Part shown: in pieces, positions 22,274 through 33,066 of the stretch
How positions within the stretch are numbered: the stretch's first letter is position 1
How the letters are laid out: every line of letters begins with the position of its first letter
Source of the DNA: Sorex araneus
Taxonomy: Eukaryota > Chordata > Mammalia > Eulipotyphla > Soricidae
NCBI RefSeq assembly: GCF_027595985.1
Contig: NC_073304.1
Coordinates: forward strand, 139,115,211 to 139,179,210
Direction of reading: 5' to 3'
Length of the DNA stretch: 64,000 bases
Notes under the pieces: model-generated
Databases searched by the model: none
Seen by the model: only the letters and a program-made list of their open reading frames with translations
Told to the model about the DNA's origin: nothing
Program-made: the position numbers and the translations under genes

Positions 22274-22440
22274 TGAGGGGACCAAAATAATAGTATAGCG
22301 GGTAGGACACTTGCCTTGCATACAGCCTACCTGGCTTTGATCCTCAGCACCAGACATGTTTTCCTGAGCCTCCCCAGGACTGGAGAGATTTAAGTGCAGA
22401 GCCAGGAGTTAGACCTGAGCACTGCTGGGTGTGGCTCCAG
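22274..22440 (+). repeat. Type I SINE
   Basis: aggggaccaaaataatagtat to gctgggtgtggctccag. A relic copy follows at about 22452-22620. Confidence 0.75.
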
Positions 22441-22711
22441 AAGTACCGCCTAGGGCCTGAGGAGACGGCTTGCCCTGTAAGCCCAGTGACCCAGATTCTC
22501 TCTTTGGTACTGAGCACACATATAATGGGCCCCAGCACAATGGGTCAACCAGGGCCAAGTCAAAGGGCCTTTTCCTTAATATTCAGAGCAGTCTTGAACC
22601 CCCTGCACACTTCTTGGGAGAGCCTCTCAAATTTTTTTTTTAACAAAATTAATTAATTCAACCAAAGAAGCACTATACATCCTTCTAGGACTTTTTCAGG
22701 GTTGTTAATTG

Positions 22712-22879
22712 TCCTTTTCTTTTTTTTGGTCACACCTGGCAATGCTCATGGGTTACTCTTGACTCTGCACTCAGGAACTATTCCTGGTGGTACTCGGGGG
22801 ACCATATGGATGCAGGGGGTAGAACCGGGTCAGCCACTCGCAAGGCAAATGCCCTGCCTGCTGTACTATAGCTCCAGCG
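22712..22879 (-). repeat. Type I SINE
   Basis: ttttttttggtcacacctgg to actatagctccagcgct; in intron 3, some 200 bp before exon 4. Confidence 0.85.
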
Positions 22880-23077
22880 CTGTTAACGGCTCTTTAATGA
22901 TCACAGTGCATTCTCCCAGGCCTGGTCTGTCATCTTTGTGTTCTTACTTATCCTGCAGTCATTCATCAAGCCTTGTTAGACACTGAGTTAGGAGATACTG
23001 ATCTAGATTATTCTCTGCTTGTCCTGATCTGGATTAGAAGGAAGTGGATCAATGACTCTCCCTATGTTTGTTTCTAG

Positions 23078-23236
23078 GTTCAGTGTGGCTTAATTGTGGT
23101 GGCCTACAAAGATGGGTCCCCTGCCCACCCACATTTCATGGATTCAGAGCTCTGCTCCCAGTACTGGACCAAATGGCTTCTTCGACTCGAAGAATATACA
23201 AAGAATAAAAACCAGCATACTCAGAAAGCAGATTAG
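23078..23236 (+). CDS. MGME1: MGME1 coding exon 4 (C-terminus, stop TAG)
   Basis: Acceptor tttctag at 23071-23077. Encodes VQCGLIVVAYKDGSPAHPH, then FMDSELCSQYWTKWLLRLEE and a short basic tail ending in Ala-Asp; stop at 23234-23236. The C-terminal tail after EEYT is a few residues shorter than the human version I remember, and poorly conserved, which is usual for this family. Joined exons total 338 codons with no internal stop. Confidence 0.95.
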   Translation, partial: VQCGLIVVAYKDGSPAHPHFMDSELCSQYWTKWLLRLEEYTKNKNQHTQKAD

Positions 23237-23305
23237 GGAAGGACATTGGTGGGAGACCACTCGCCACTCTCTCAGAGTTTGGGAAGATAGAGCCTGTGCA
23301 CTTGG

Positions 23306-23475
23306 AAATGACTGGAGCAGTTGTACAGCAGGTAGAATACTTGCCTTGCATGCGGCTGACCCAGGTTTGATCCCCAGCATCCCAGAGAGTCCCCTGAGAA
23401 CCACCAGGATTCCTGAGAGCAGAGCCAGGAGTACCCTCTGGGCATCACCGGTCTGGCCCAAAAAGCACCCCCAAA
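23306..23475 (+). repeat. Type I SINE in the probable MGME1 3' UTR
   Basis: Starts 70 bp after the stop codon. tgactggagcagttgtac head to ggtctggcccaaaaagc. Confidence 0.88.
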
Positions 23476-23602
23476 ATTAAGGAGAATGCCACAGGATCTG
23501 AGAGCAACACTTCAAATGGAAATGTTAATTTGTTGAAATTTGTTGCAATCAAAAAGACTTAAAAACAAAAAAGTTTTAGGATCAAAGAACTGGACTTTAG
23601 CA

Positions 23603-23608
23603 AATAAA
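23603..23608 (+). terminator. MGME1: Candidate MGME1 polyadenylation signal
   Basis: First AATAAA after the stop codon outside a SINE tail, giving a 3' UTR of about 390 nt. Later signals could also be used; transcripts would decide. Confidence 0.45.
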
Positions 23609-23983
23609 AGACCAACTCTGCAACCTCTGACTTCATTTTGCAGAAAAGAAGGCAAGCCAGACTGACATGTCGCTCAGGTCTTTGTACTCCCTGTAGACCT
23701 CTCCGTATCCTGGGCAGGATGCCCAGCCCTTGATCAGGGGCAGTGAAGCTTGTGAGAGTTTGCCCAGAGCACACCAGGAAGGGGCAACCACCCTGTCTGT
23801 GCAGAGGAAAAGTCTTGTATCAGCAAACCACTACTGCCAGTGCAGTTTTCTAAGAACTGTTTGAGATACTGAAGCTCTCTATATATTTCACTGTGGGGAG
23901 GGGATTTCCACTTAATCAGTACTGCCTCTTGAACATACAACTGGCTCTTCTCTCCCTTCCCACTCCAGATTTCCCCCCAAATT

Positions 23984-24085
23984 TAGGATGTAGGTCCATG
24001 GTAGAGCGCTTGCCTTACATGTGCTCTACATGGAGCCCTGATTCCATCTCTGGCACTAAGTAATAAAACAAACAAAAACAAAAAG
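23984..24085 (+). repeat. tRNA-Ala/ID-like SINE
   Basis: gtaggtccatggtagagcgc followed by ttgccttacatgtg and a (CAAAA)-type tail. The head differs from the type I/II head and resembles tRNA-Ala-derived ID-type SINEs. Confidence 0.6.
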
Positions 24086-24318
24086 TGGAATTCTCAGTAT
24101 AGAATTCTAATGGCTGTATTCTGATTTGAGTTCCTGGGTCATATACACACAGAAAATGTACTATTTGTGGAATTTTTTCAGTTATGGCAAACAGTAATAT
24201 CCAATAGCTTTATCTGTATTTGATAAATAATAAAAATTATTATCACTGGGTTTGGGAAACCAAAGCATATGACCATGATAGCCCTAGAAAAGGGTTTGCT
24301 GTTTTACAGAGTGTTTTG

Positions 24319-24505
24319 TTTGTTTGGGGCCACACCTGGTGATGCTCAGGGTTACTACTGGCTCTGTACTCAGGAATCACTTCTGGGGGTACTCAGGAGA
24401 TCATAGGGGAAGGAAGATAGAACTTGGGGATCAGTGCCAGGAATTGACCCAGGTATGTGGCTACATGCAAGGCAAGTGCCTTACCTGCTCTACTATCCCA
24501 GCCCC
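24319..24505 (-). repeat. Type I SINE with internal expansion
   Basis: Full body with about 20-30 extra bp around 24415-24445 (duplicated gaacttgggg/gaattgaccc region). Confidence 0.8.
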
Positions 24506-24526
24506 AGCTTTTGGTGTATTGTTGTT

Positions 24527-24650
24527 GATAGTGCTCAGGGCTCACTCCTGGTTCTGCACTTCCAATTATTTCAGGCAGGACTTAGGGAACCATATGTCAT
24601 GCTGGGAATCAAACTCAGGTCGGCTTTGTACAAGGCAAAAGCACCCAACC
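24527..24650 (-). repeat. Type I SINE
   Basis: gatagtgctcagggctcac to gtacaaggcaaaagcac. Confidence 0.75.
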
Positions 24651-24696
24651 CTGAGTTAGCATTTTAAGTTAGATTTGCCATCTTGGAGTAAAAGGG

Positions 24697-24831
24697 TAGA
24701 GCCAGAGAAATAGTGCAGGGGGTAAGGTGCTTGCCTTGCTTGCAGAGCACCCAGTTCCATTGGTCCCCTGAGCACCACCAGGAGTAATACAGAGCCAGGA
24801 GTAGCCCCTGAGCACTGCCATGTATGAACAA
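24697..24831 (+). repeat. Type I SINE
   Basis: Ends at the target of the adjacent L1-type insertion. Confidence 0.75.
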
Positions 24832-24841
24832 AAATAGGCTT

Positions 24842-25028
24842 TGTAGAGGCAGACTGGGGGTGGGGGGGTAGGAGGAGGGTAATTGAGGACATTGGTGGTG
24901 GGAAATGTACACTGGTGAATAGGATGTGGTGAAGGGACGGGTGTTGGAACATTGCATGACTGAAACCCAATCCTGGACAACTTTGTAAATGTTTTTCTCT
25001 TGGTGATTTAATTAAAAATATTTTTTTT
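24842..25028 (+). mobile_element. L1 3'-UTR fragment with 10-bp target-site duplication
   Basis: aaataggctt at 24832-24841 and 25029-25038. G-rich polypurine stretch (ggggtgggggggtaggagg), then tggtggtgggaaatgtacac and a T/A-rich end. The G-rich tract and 5' truncation fit an L1 3' end; related pieces are at 27150-27400 and 56510-56700 (both reversed) and about 32450-32690. Confidence 0.75.
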
Positions 25029-25039
25029 AAATAGGCTTC

Positions 25040-25636
25040 TACAATCATTTTTTTCTGTCATTAGTATGAGAAATAGATTTGAGTTAATAAGGCTCCTTGT
25101 TTATTTTACAAGTCTGAAAATTGTTCTTGAATTTGTTTTTAATTGCTGAATGATTTCACTGGCCTAGCAGCTGTGATAAGTGAGCTTTGTGACAGCTGAC
25201 TGGATAAGTAGAGTCAGGAAGGAGAGAGGAGGGTTGAGGAAGATCTTGTATTGATGCAGTATTCTTCGGCACTGTTTTCAAAGTAGCATTTGTAGTTGGG
25301 ATTTCCAGTTAGAAACCAAGTGGGATCATTAAAAATTGCACCAGCAGATTTATTCTAGTAAGTTTCACCCTAGAATGTAGGGACTAGATACAGAAAGAGT
25401 TCCACACTGTTCACTGGGGTAAATACAAATGTTGCTTGAACCTGTCTTTTCCCCAGCTGATGGTGGTATGAAGTGTTTGTGAGAGACCCTCAGCGTCTGG
25501 CTAGGAGAGCCTGGTTGGTCTGAGAAGAGTGAAAGTACAGCCTGTGCAGGTTCCTCTAACCCACACACCAGGAGTGTCTGAAGCTCAGGTATCACCAATT
25601 AACTACCAACTCTTTGAGAGGACAAAAAATGTTAAT
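25040..25636. other. Unique DNA downstream of MGME1
   Basis: No repeat or exon recognised. Confidence 0.5.
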
Positions 25637-25802
25637 CTTTTTGTTTCTGGGCCACAACCAGTGGTGCTGGGTTACTCCTGGCTCTATGCTCAGGACTGCT
25701 GGCAGTGCTCCCAGAGGACCATGTAGACTTCCAAGGATCGGTCCTTGTCAGCTGTATGCAAGGCAAGCAAGCGCCTTACCCACCATACTATCACTCCAGC
25801 TG
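25637..25802 (-). repeat. Type I SINE
   Basis: tttttgtttctgggccacaac to actatcactccagctg, with a small duplicated gcaagcaagc. Confidence 0.8.
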
Positions 25803-25929
25803 CAAGAAATGTTAATTTTAACAAAAGTTAGTTTTACTAATTGGCCAGAAGTGGAGAAAGCCAAATTTGATTTTTAGAGAAGTCACAGCTCTTCAAAATA
25901 TGTGTGTGTTCATTAACAGTGTAGGCTTT

Positions 25930-27060
25930 TTCCAGTGTGTCCATGGCCATGAGACACTTCCCCACCTCGGCCTGCAGCCGCCAAGAGACTCATGAGGGAA
26001 GGAACAGGGTCACCAAGCTGGTTGGTGATCGGTTGCCATTTATTCAATCTCAGTCCCGCCATTTATTCCATTCTCCCCACGCGCCTATTCCAGTCTCGCT
26101 GCATGCCCATTCCCGTCTCACACTGCCCCTCATTCCCGTCTCCTACTTTTCCCACAGCAAGTCTCCCCGCGCCCAGACCTGCTGCCTTAGTGAAGAGCCC
26201 AACTCCAGGAGTTTGGGGTAGCAGATACACAAAGGTCAGATAGCACAAACAACATACGTAAAGCCCTTCCTTCTGGGGAAGCTCTTCTGAGACAAAGATC
26301 TCGTCTTGCTGGAGATCCGCTCCAGGACAGACTTTCATGTAAGGGCATACTTCTTTCCTTAACCCATAACCATTTAAACAGCCATCTTAAATTTACTTCT
26401 TAATAATCTTTCTAGTCATTTTATATTAAACTTATAGGGTGGGACTCCTAGGGACATCTTACTGTGGATATCAGACTACAATCCTCAGGACAGATTAGCC
26501 CTTCCTAATACCTGCAGGGTTCTTGTCCAGTCATTTCTCTTTGGGTTATGACAGTATTTGTCCATGACTGTGCTCTCATTATAAGTTTTATGGTGCTTGG
26601 CCAGTCCAGTTTCGATGCCAGGGTAGCTTATAGCTTGCCCTGGGTCCATCCAAATCCCTTCGTTAGGACCCTGCTTTGGGGCTGCTAGGAACTAAGGGCA
26701 ACTGAGGCTTAAATCAAGTAAATATGACAGATTTAGGCCCAGGAGTTAATATTATTCTTAATCAACTCCCAAGTTACAAAAGCATAGCATTGTCTTCCTG
26801 TGTCCATACAGAAAAGACATTGCTTAAAGTAAACTATGCAAAGGGCAAAGGGAAAGAGAAAAGCAACATTTCACTGACAAATACAAAATCCAGAGTCCTT
26901 AGAAGGATTTGACCTTACAAGTAACAGGGTCTGATTTGGTGATTAACAGAGCAGAGAAGTTAAGACAAACACAGAGGAAGGGGAGTGCCTGGAGAGCACT
27001 GTGATGGGCGGGTGTAACCTGATAAACCAAACCCCCTTGTGGCAGAGGAGAAAGGACAAA
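25930..27060 (-). mobile_element. Solo LTR-like element, copy 2
   Basis: Diverged relative of 19060-20058; shared blocks listed there. On the minus strand, aataaa motifs near 26040-26070 precede a GC-rich stretch ending around 25930. Boundaries uncertain. Not a provirus partner of copy 1: MGME1 exons 3 and 4 lie between them. Confidence 0.55.
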
Positions 27061-27075
27061 CCAATGTTATCCTAC

Positions 27076-27145
27076 AATATGTATGTTATTAATTTTGTGC
27101 TATTCCCTATAATATGTATGTTATTAATTTTGTGCTGTTCCCCTC
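27076..27145 (+). repeat. Two-copy 35-bp tandem repeat
   Basis: aatatgtatgttattaattt begins both units (27076 and 27111). Confidence 0.9.
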
Positions 27146-27149
27146 AATG

Positions 27150-27400
27150 ATCTTTTAAAAATTTACTGTTGAATATCCATGAGATATAGACTATTACAAA
27201 GCTGTTCATGATTGGGTTTCAGTCATACAGTGATCCAACACCCATCCCTTCACCAGTGTACATTTCCCACCACCAATTCGCTCCCACATCTCCCCCCACC
27301 CCTACCCCAACCCTCCCACAAAGCTTGCCTCTATGGCAGGCACTTTTCTCATTCTCTCCTTTTGTGCATTATGGTTTGCAATACAGGTACTAAGAGATCA
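27150..27400 (-). mobile_element. L1 3'-UTR fragment, reverse
   Basis: Reverse complement of the 24842 type: gtgtacatttcccaccacca, C-rich tract, gttcatgattgggtttcag. It may continue to about 27650 (gcaagatggtggag). Confidence 0.7.
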
Positions 27401-27449
27401 TCGTGTTCATTCAGGGCACTCAGTATTTTTATCAGAATGGTAAGGCTGG

Positions 27450-28130
27450 AGTAGCTTTTTAACTGGTGGCAGCTCTGGGGTGTGGACATGACTGCTGAGG
27501 CTTCCAGAAGTATAGGGAGGTGGGGGAGGTAGTTCATCCTGACCCCCAGAAAAGCCTAGTGACTTCAGTCACAAAACCTGCATATCTGCATTTTCAGCAG
27601 ATTTTATCTCAGTGAGGTCCCTCGCAAGATGGTGGAGTCCAGCCATGGGACATGGTGGTGATTTTGGATTGTGGCAGCAAATGGCTGTCAGGGGCTCTGC
27701 TTGGGAGGGCACCGGGCGGACCTGCGCCTTCCCCTCCTCTGATTTATCCTGGTCTGTTCAGCCTCCTGCAGGTTCGAGATTAACTGTGGCATTTGATCTC
27801 TTTCGAGATTTATTTATGGGTCTCTGAAGCAAGGCTGATAAATGAGTTTGTATAGCTGAGCTGGAGGTGATTTGTGGGTGTGGCTCCAATGTAACTAACT
27901 TTGGGCTATTTAATTTCTCAGAAAACTTGGTTCTGAGTTGTTGGGGTCCGGCCAGAGGCACAGCAGCAATTCTGGTATATCAGGAAGCCTGAAGGCACCA
28001 TCAGGTACAGGTTGGCTTGCTGGCAGCACCACACTGCCCTCTCAGCTCACTGATTTATCTTAGAAACTCCAGTGAAATAAAACAGGATTTCAGATAAAGA
28101 GGGATTCTCTAGAGGGAGTAATTTAAAAAA
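27450..28130. other. Mostly unassigned DNA
   Basis: Possibly more old L1 sequence at the left; no gene recognised. Confidence 0.4.
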
Positions 28131-28135
28131 ATATT

Positions 28136-28200
28136 TGTTTTGGTTCACACCCTAGGGTGCTCAGGGCTTACTCCTGGCTCTGCACGCGATCACTTCTAGT
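28136..28200 (-). repeat. Type I SINE, 3' fragment
   Basis: ggttcacaccctagggtgctc; truncated after about 65 bp. Confidence 0.65.
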
Positions 28201-28297
28201 TTGATGATGTCTTTACAATCATAAAATGAAGTTCTGGATTAAACCAGTGTTTGAAGTTTTTTCCTTTTGTTCTCAAGAGGTAGGTAGGTAAAGTGAG

Positions 28298-28435
28298 TGA
28301 TGGGGTCAGGGAGATAATACAGAGGCTCAGGCATTTGCCTGTGCGCAGCTGTGTTAAGGTCCATGGTTCGAATCCCAACAGCACAGATGCTGCCAGGTGT
28401 GGTCCCTGAATACCACTGGTTGTGGCAAAAAGATA
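28298..28435 (+). repeat. Type I SINE followed by AAT-rich array
   Basis: gggtcagggagataatacag to ctggttgtggcaaaaag; an A/T-rich (AAT)n, (AAATA)n array is at 28498-28560. Confidence 0.7.
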
Positions 28436-28625
28436 AGAAAGCAGGTGACAAAATAATACAGCATAATAGATCAACTTCAAAGCCTTTGTCTTACAACAAC
28501 AAAATTATTATAAAAAATAATAATAAAAATAATAATAAAAATAAAATAAAATAAATAAAGCCTTTGTCTTTGTTTCCCTAACCTTGTTTGCATCATAAGT
28601 CTGTTGCCTGTCTTTGTTATTTTTG

Positions 28626-28784
28626 TTGGTTTGCTTTTTGGGGCCACACCCAAAATGCTCAGGGGTTATTCCTAGCTCTTCACTCAGGAATCACTCCTGG
28701 CAGTGCTCAGGCACAATAAGGAGTGCTGGAATCTAACCCAGGTGCCAGGCAAGCCCCTGTGAGCTGTGCTACTTCTCCAGCCCC
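28626..28784 (-). repeat. Type I SINE
   Basis: tttttggggccacacccaa to ctacttctccagcccc. Confidence 0.85.
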
Positions 28785-28924
28785 TGTCCATGTCTTGTGG
28801 CGTTCACCTTCCATGGGTTTACTCTATGTGCTGGTTTCCAGGAATTTTGCTTTCAGGTTTTAAGTTTTTGTTGTTTGAGATGCATTTTTCACCCCTGTCG
28901 CTTTCATTTCGTTCTCTCACATGC

Positions 28925-29095
28925 TTTTTTTTTGGGGGGGGGTCACACCCGGCAATGCACAGGGGTCACTCCTGGCTCTGCACTCAGGAATTACTCCTGG
29001 CGGTGCTCAGGGGACCATATGGGATGCTGGGAACCGAACCCCAGTCGGCCTCGTGCAAGGCAAATGCCCTACCCGCTGTGCTATTGCTCCAGCCC
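28925..29095 (-). repeat. Type I SINE, near consensus
   Basis: Flanked by ctctcacat / ctctcgcac, a probable slightly mutated target duplication. Confidence 0.92.
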
Positions 29096-29099
29096 TCTC

Positions 29100-29750
29100 G
29101 CACACTTGAGTTGTGATGCTTGAACATACCCACGATTGTGGCATAGGGTAACCTAAAGGCTATGCCACCAGGATAGCACTGAACAGTGGAGAGGTGGGGG
29201 TGCGGAGGGTCAAACTAGCCGCCTTACGCCTGCAAAGCAGGCACGCAGCCTCTGAGTTCTACTGGACCCCTGTACTTGCAGTTTTTACTTGCTCTGGGTT
29301 AACATTTGTTGTTTCTTTGAGCCTGTGTAGGGCGGGGAACAGAGGGGAGGGGCTCGGCCACACCCAGCTGTGCCCCAGCCTTATCCCCTGTACTTTGTGA
29401 CTCCAATGTTTTTTTCTAAGACCAGTCTAGTCTGACTGCTTCCAGATCTACTGTATTTTGCACGTAGTTACCATCTGACTAATTCCCTCATGCTTTATTG
29501 TCTTGCTAATGGGCTGTGAGGCTGATGTTCTGCTACTACAGCCAACAGTGCAGTAAACAGCCTGTTTCTCTGGTACAGACACAAGACGTGCAACGTGGTA
29601 GAAGTAGGACAGAAATTTTGGCCCTGCCACTTACTAGTTTGTGACCTTGGGCAAGTTACCTGATCTCTCTGTGTCTGATTTTCCCAGGTTCATTGCGGAC
29701 AAACAGGAGCAGCACCAACTTCATAACCTTATGAGGGCTAAGTAGGTAAG
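29100..29750. other. Unique intergenic DNA
   Basis: No repeats or exon recognised. Confidence 0.5.
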
Positions 29751-29751
29751 C

Positions 29752-29920
29752 ACGGCCGGAGCGATAGCACAGCGGGTAGGCACTTGGCCTTGCACGTGGC
29801 CAGCCCAGGTTCCCAGCCTCAGCATCCCCCATGGGCCCCAAGCCCCGCCAGGAGTGATCCCTGAGTTCAGAGCCAGGAGCAAGTCTTGACCACCACTGGG
29901 TGTGACTTCGAAACCAAATA
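29752..29920 (+). repeat. Type I SINE
   Basis: acggccggagcgatagcac to ctgggtgtgacttcg. Confidence 0.85.
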
Positions 29921-30086
29921 AGTGAGTAAATAAATAAGCACTTAGAGAATAAAATTGGTGGAAATAAAATTAATGTTAGACATCTTCATCCTCAAACCAT
30001 GAAACAGACACATCCTCTGGGTCACAGGAAGTAAGTGCCCAACTTGAACTTGCCACAGAATTCCTTTCCATCTGCTTCTAAAGCAG

Positions 30087-30106
30087 GATTGCCCCCTAGT
30101 GGCGGG
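30087..30106 (-). promoter_or_regulatory. CTCF-like binding motif
   Basis: On the minus strand: ccgccactagggggcaat, a close match to the CTCF core (CCAC-AGGGGGC). It sits in unique DNA between MGME1 and OVOL2. Motif match by eye only. Confidence 0.5.
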
Positions 30107-30362
30107 AGCAGGGCCTGCAGGCATGGGCAGTGGTCGGGGTTCAGTGGATGAAGCTGATAGACCTGAGGCTGAAAGTTAAAAAGCAGGGGGCAGATAATTG
30201 CATTGCTTGTAGCTGATGGTGCCATGTCCTCCCCTGAATTCCTATGGAGCCACTGCTTTTACCAGTCACTTTGACTCTTGTATTCTACCTCTTTCTGTCA
30301 CTTAGCCAACTTAAGTGTGTTTGTCATCGTCCCAGCAGATGAGACACGTCTACAGGGCTGGC

Positions 30363-30515
30363 AAGGAGCTGGAGAGAGAACAGCGGGGAAGGCTCTTGCA
30401 TTGCACACAGCCTATCCTAGTTCAACCCCTGGCACAACATCCTGAATCCTATCAGGAGTGGTCCCTGAGCACAGAACCAGGAGGAAGCCCTGATTGCTGA
30501 CATTATACCCCAAAA
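30363..30515 (+). repeat. Type I SINE
   Basis: aaggagctggagagagaac to gacattataccccaaaac. Confidence 0.75.
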
Positions 30516-30599
30516 CCAAAACGACAGTGCTAGACACTTGGGAAGGCTTCAGACTTTTATCATGCCTATGAAAGGAGAGCGCCACATCCTAACTAGACC

Positions 30600-30830
30600 A
30601 CCCGGGTAGGGCATTTGCCTTGCATGCAGCTGACCCGGGTTTGATTCCTCTGTCCCTCTCAGAGAGCCCGGCAAGCTACCGACAGTATCCGCCCACATGG
30701 CAGAGTGTGGCAAGCTACTCATGGCATATTAGATATGCCAAAAACAGTAACAATAAGTCTCACAATGGAGATTACTGGTGCCCGCTGGAGCAGATGGGTG
30801 AACAACAGGACAACAGTGCTACAGTGCTAT
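30600..30830 (+). repeat. Type II SINE, nearly full length
   Basis: tRNA-like head (gggtagggcatttgccttgc, B box gggtttgattcc) followed by the type II body gagcccggcaagctaccg, atatgccaaaaacagtaac and a gtgctacagtgctat 3' end instead of an A-tail. Confidence 0.9.
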
Positions 30831-30834
30831 GAAA

Positions 30835-31330
30835 GGAACTGTTCTACATGTGGATCCTTCCTTTTCCTGCATCATTCTCTGTCACAGCTTAGGTGCAGAC
30901 TTTTGGGGTTTGGTGTGTTTTTAATCCAAGAATCAGAGAGTCACAGTTTGACCTACAAATCATACCCAAATGCTCCAGCCCAAACTAGTGGTTACTGTTC
31001 TTTATCAACTCATCTGAACCTTCCAGCAAGGCTCTCAAGGCACAGACAGCCTGATTCTGACTTGCTCTCAGCATCCACGCCGCCATTCTGCTTTCCCAAG
31101 CCACCATCGTCCTCCTCCGGACCAGGAGTGGATCAAGCTGTCCCATAAAAGTTCAGATAATTACTGTTTTCAGCCTTGCAGCTCATTGTTTGAGACAATT
31201 ATTCAACTGCTCCTGCCCAACAGAAGTCCTGGCGCTGTGTGCATACTCGGGCGAGACTGTGTTCCAATGACACTTGATTTAAAAGTATTGAAATTAAAAT
31301 TCATTCTTTGTGTCACAAAATAACCTTTTG
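30835..31330. other. Unique intergenic DNA
   Basis: No feature recognised. Confidence 0.5.
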
Positions 31331-31334
31331 ACTT

Positions 31335-31500
31335 TTGTTTTGGGGCCATCCCCAACAATGCTCAAGGTTTGCTCCTGCACTGCACTCAGGGAACCACTCA
31401 TTGGCGGGGCTCCACGGGCGAAATGGGGTGCCAGGGATTGAAACCAAGTTGGCTGTGCACAAGGCAAGCTCCCGACCTGCTGTGCTATCTTTCTGGCCCC
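31335..31500 (-). repeat. Type I SINE
   Basis: ttttgttttggggccatcc to ctatctttctggcccc. Confidence 0.85.
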
Positions 31501-31554
31501 TAATATTTTTTCCCTAATCACTTCAGAACATGAAGACGGTTCTTTCTGGAAAGG

Positions 31555-31676
31555 GGTATTGGGCACTACCTGTGTGCTCAGGAGTGAGCCCTGGATGTGC
31601 TCAGGACCACACGTGGGGATTTGAGCCAGGCTGTGAGGGTGCAAAGCAAGCACGCTCTGTATTATCTCTCCAGCCA
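31555..31676 (-). repeat. Type I SINE, shortened
   Basis: ctgtgtgctcaggagtgag to attatctctccagcc. Confidence 0.7.
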
Positions 31677-31730
31677 CTGAAAACTATTTCTGAGGTCAGA
31701 GATTAAAGTACAGGGATGAATGCACTTGCT

Positions 31731-31882
31731 TTTGTTTTGTTTTTTTGGGGGCCCCACCAAGTGGTGCTCAGGGCTTACTCCTGGCTCTCACTCAGGATCA
31801 CTCCTGGCAGATCAGGGACCTTATAGGGTTCCAGTCGTGTGCAAGGCAAACTCCCTATGTGCCATACCATCACTCCGGCCCC
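31731..31882 (-). repeat. Type I SINE
   Basis: tttttttgggggccccacc to ccatcactccggcccc; a plus-strand relic abuts it at 31885-32020. Confidence 0.85.
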
Positions 31883-32166
31883 TAAAGCACTGGCTTGCAT
31901 CCCAACAGCCCTGCTTCAAATATCTAGTAGAACATAGGCCCTGCAAATATTGCCAGGGGTCGCTTCTGAGCAGAAAGCCAGAAATAGTCTCTGAGTATAA
32001 TCAGGTATGGCCCCAAATCTCGCCCCTATGCTCCTGAAAAAAAAATTCTAATTCTTAGACCCTATTCTCAGCAGCCATCGCCTTCAGTCCGCAGTTGTAG
32101 TTTGCTAAGCCCTGACATGGTGATTGCAGTTGCTGATCTCTGATTCACCTCTTCTTATTGCTTTCT

Positions 32167-32414
32167 GTGCTGGAGCGGTAGCACTGCGGGTAGGGTGTTT
32201 GCCTTGCACGCAGCTGACCCGGTTTTGATCCCTCCGTCCCTCTCGGAGAGCCCGGCAAACTACCGAGAGTATCCTGCCCACCCAGCAGAGCCTGGCAAGG
32301 TCCCCATGGCATATTCAATATGCCAAAAACAGTAACAAGTCTCACAATGGAGATGTTACTGGTGCCCACTCGAGCAAATCAATTAACAACGGGAGGACAG
32401 TGCTACCGTGCTAC
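32167..32414 (+). repeat. Full-length type II SINE with 8-bp target-site duplication
   Basis: tgctttct at 32159-32166 and 32415-32422 fixes both ends: head gtgctggagcggtagcac, B box, body with the hairpin ggcatattcaatatgcc, end cagtgctaccgtgctac. Length 248 bp, no A-tail. Confidence 0.95.
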
Positions 32415-32449
32415 TGCTTTCTACTCGCCAAACAGTCTTCTTGAAAGGG

Positions 32450-32690
32450 GCACTGAAAAATATGACTTCTGAGTTGCAACACTGGAACTCTGTAATGTGC
32501 CTGTCAAGCTGACAGGCCGATGGGGCAGGGGTGGAGGGTGGAGATGGGTATGGAACTCTGGTGGAAGGGAGCTTGACCCTGGTGGTGGGATTAGTGTTGA
32601 AATATTATTTGTCTAAAACTCAGCTATCAGTGACTTTGTAAATCACATTTCTTGAATTATTTTTTTTAATTTTTAAATAAAATTGGAAAG
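32450..32690 (+). mobile_element. L1-type 3' end
   Basis: G-rich tract (ggggcaggggtggagggtgg), cctggtggtgggattagtg, and A-rich end aataaaattggaaag. Confidence 0.6.
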
Positions 32691-32760
32691 AAAAAAAGAA
32701 TGGAATGACTTTGCTTCCCTCTCTATACCATTCTTCCATCTTAGGGTAAAATCCAAACCC

Positions 32761-32918
32761 CTGGGCCCAAGTGGCAGTACAGAAAGTAGTTTACTTGCCT
32801 TGCACGCAGCTTACCCTGGTTTGATCCCCAACACCCAAATGGTCTCCCAAGCCCATAATTAGTGACCCCAGAGTGGAGTCAGGATTAACCCCTGAGTATT
32901 GCCAGGTGTGGCCCAAAC
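32761..32918 (+). repeat. Type I SINE
   Basis: ctgggcccaagtggcagtac to gccaggtgtggcccaaac. Confidence 0.8.
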
Positions 32919-32939
32919 AAAACAAACCTAAATTATGGG

Positions 32940-33066
32940 TAGGGATGGAGTTCAGTGGTAGAGCACTTGCCTGGCTCTGTGTGAGGCCCTTTCAGGAAGC
33001 ATAGCCAGGAGTGACCCGTGAGCACTGAGCCAGGAGTGGCTCCTGGGCCCTGCCGGGTGCGACCCA
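32940..33066 (+). repeat. tRNA-Ala/ID-like head joined to a type I SINE tail
   Basis: gatggagttcagtggtagag then cacttgcctggc, followed by two type I tail motifs (agccaggagtgacc, agccaggagtggctcc). Could be one chimeric element or an insertion. Confidence 0.55.

Noticed and set aside
19060-27060. The two LTR-like copies as ends of one provirus
   Set aside because: They are strongly diverged and enclose MGME1 exons 3 and 4 with ordinary introns, so they are independent solo elements.
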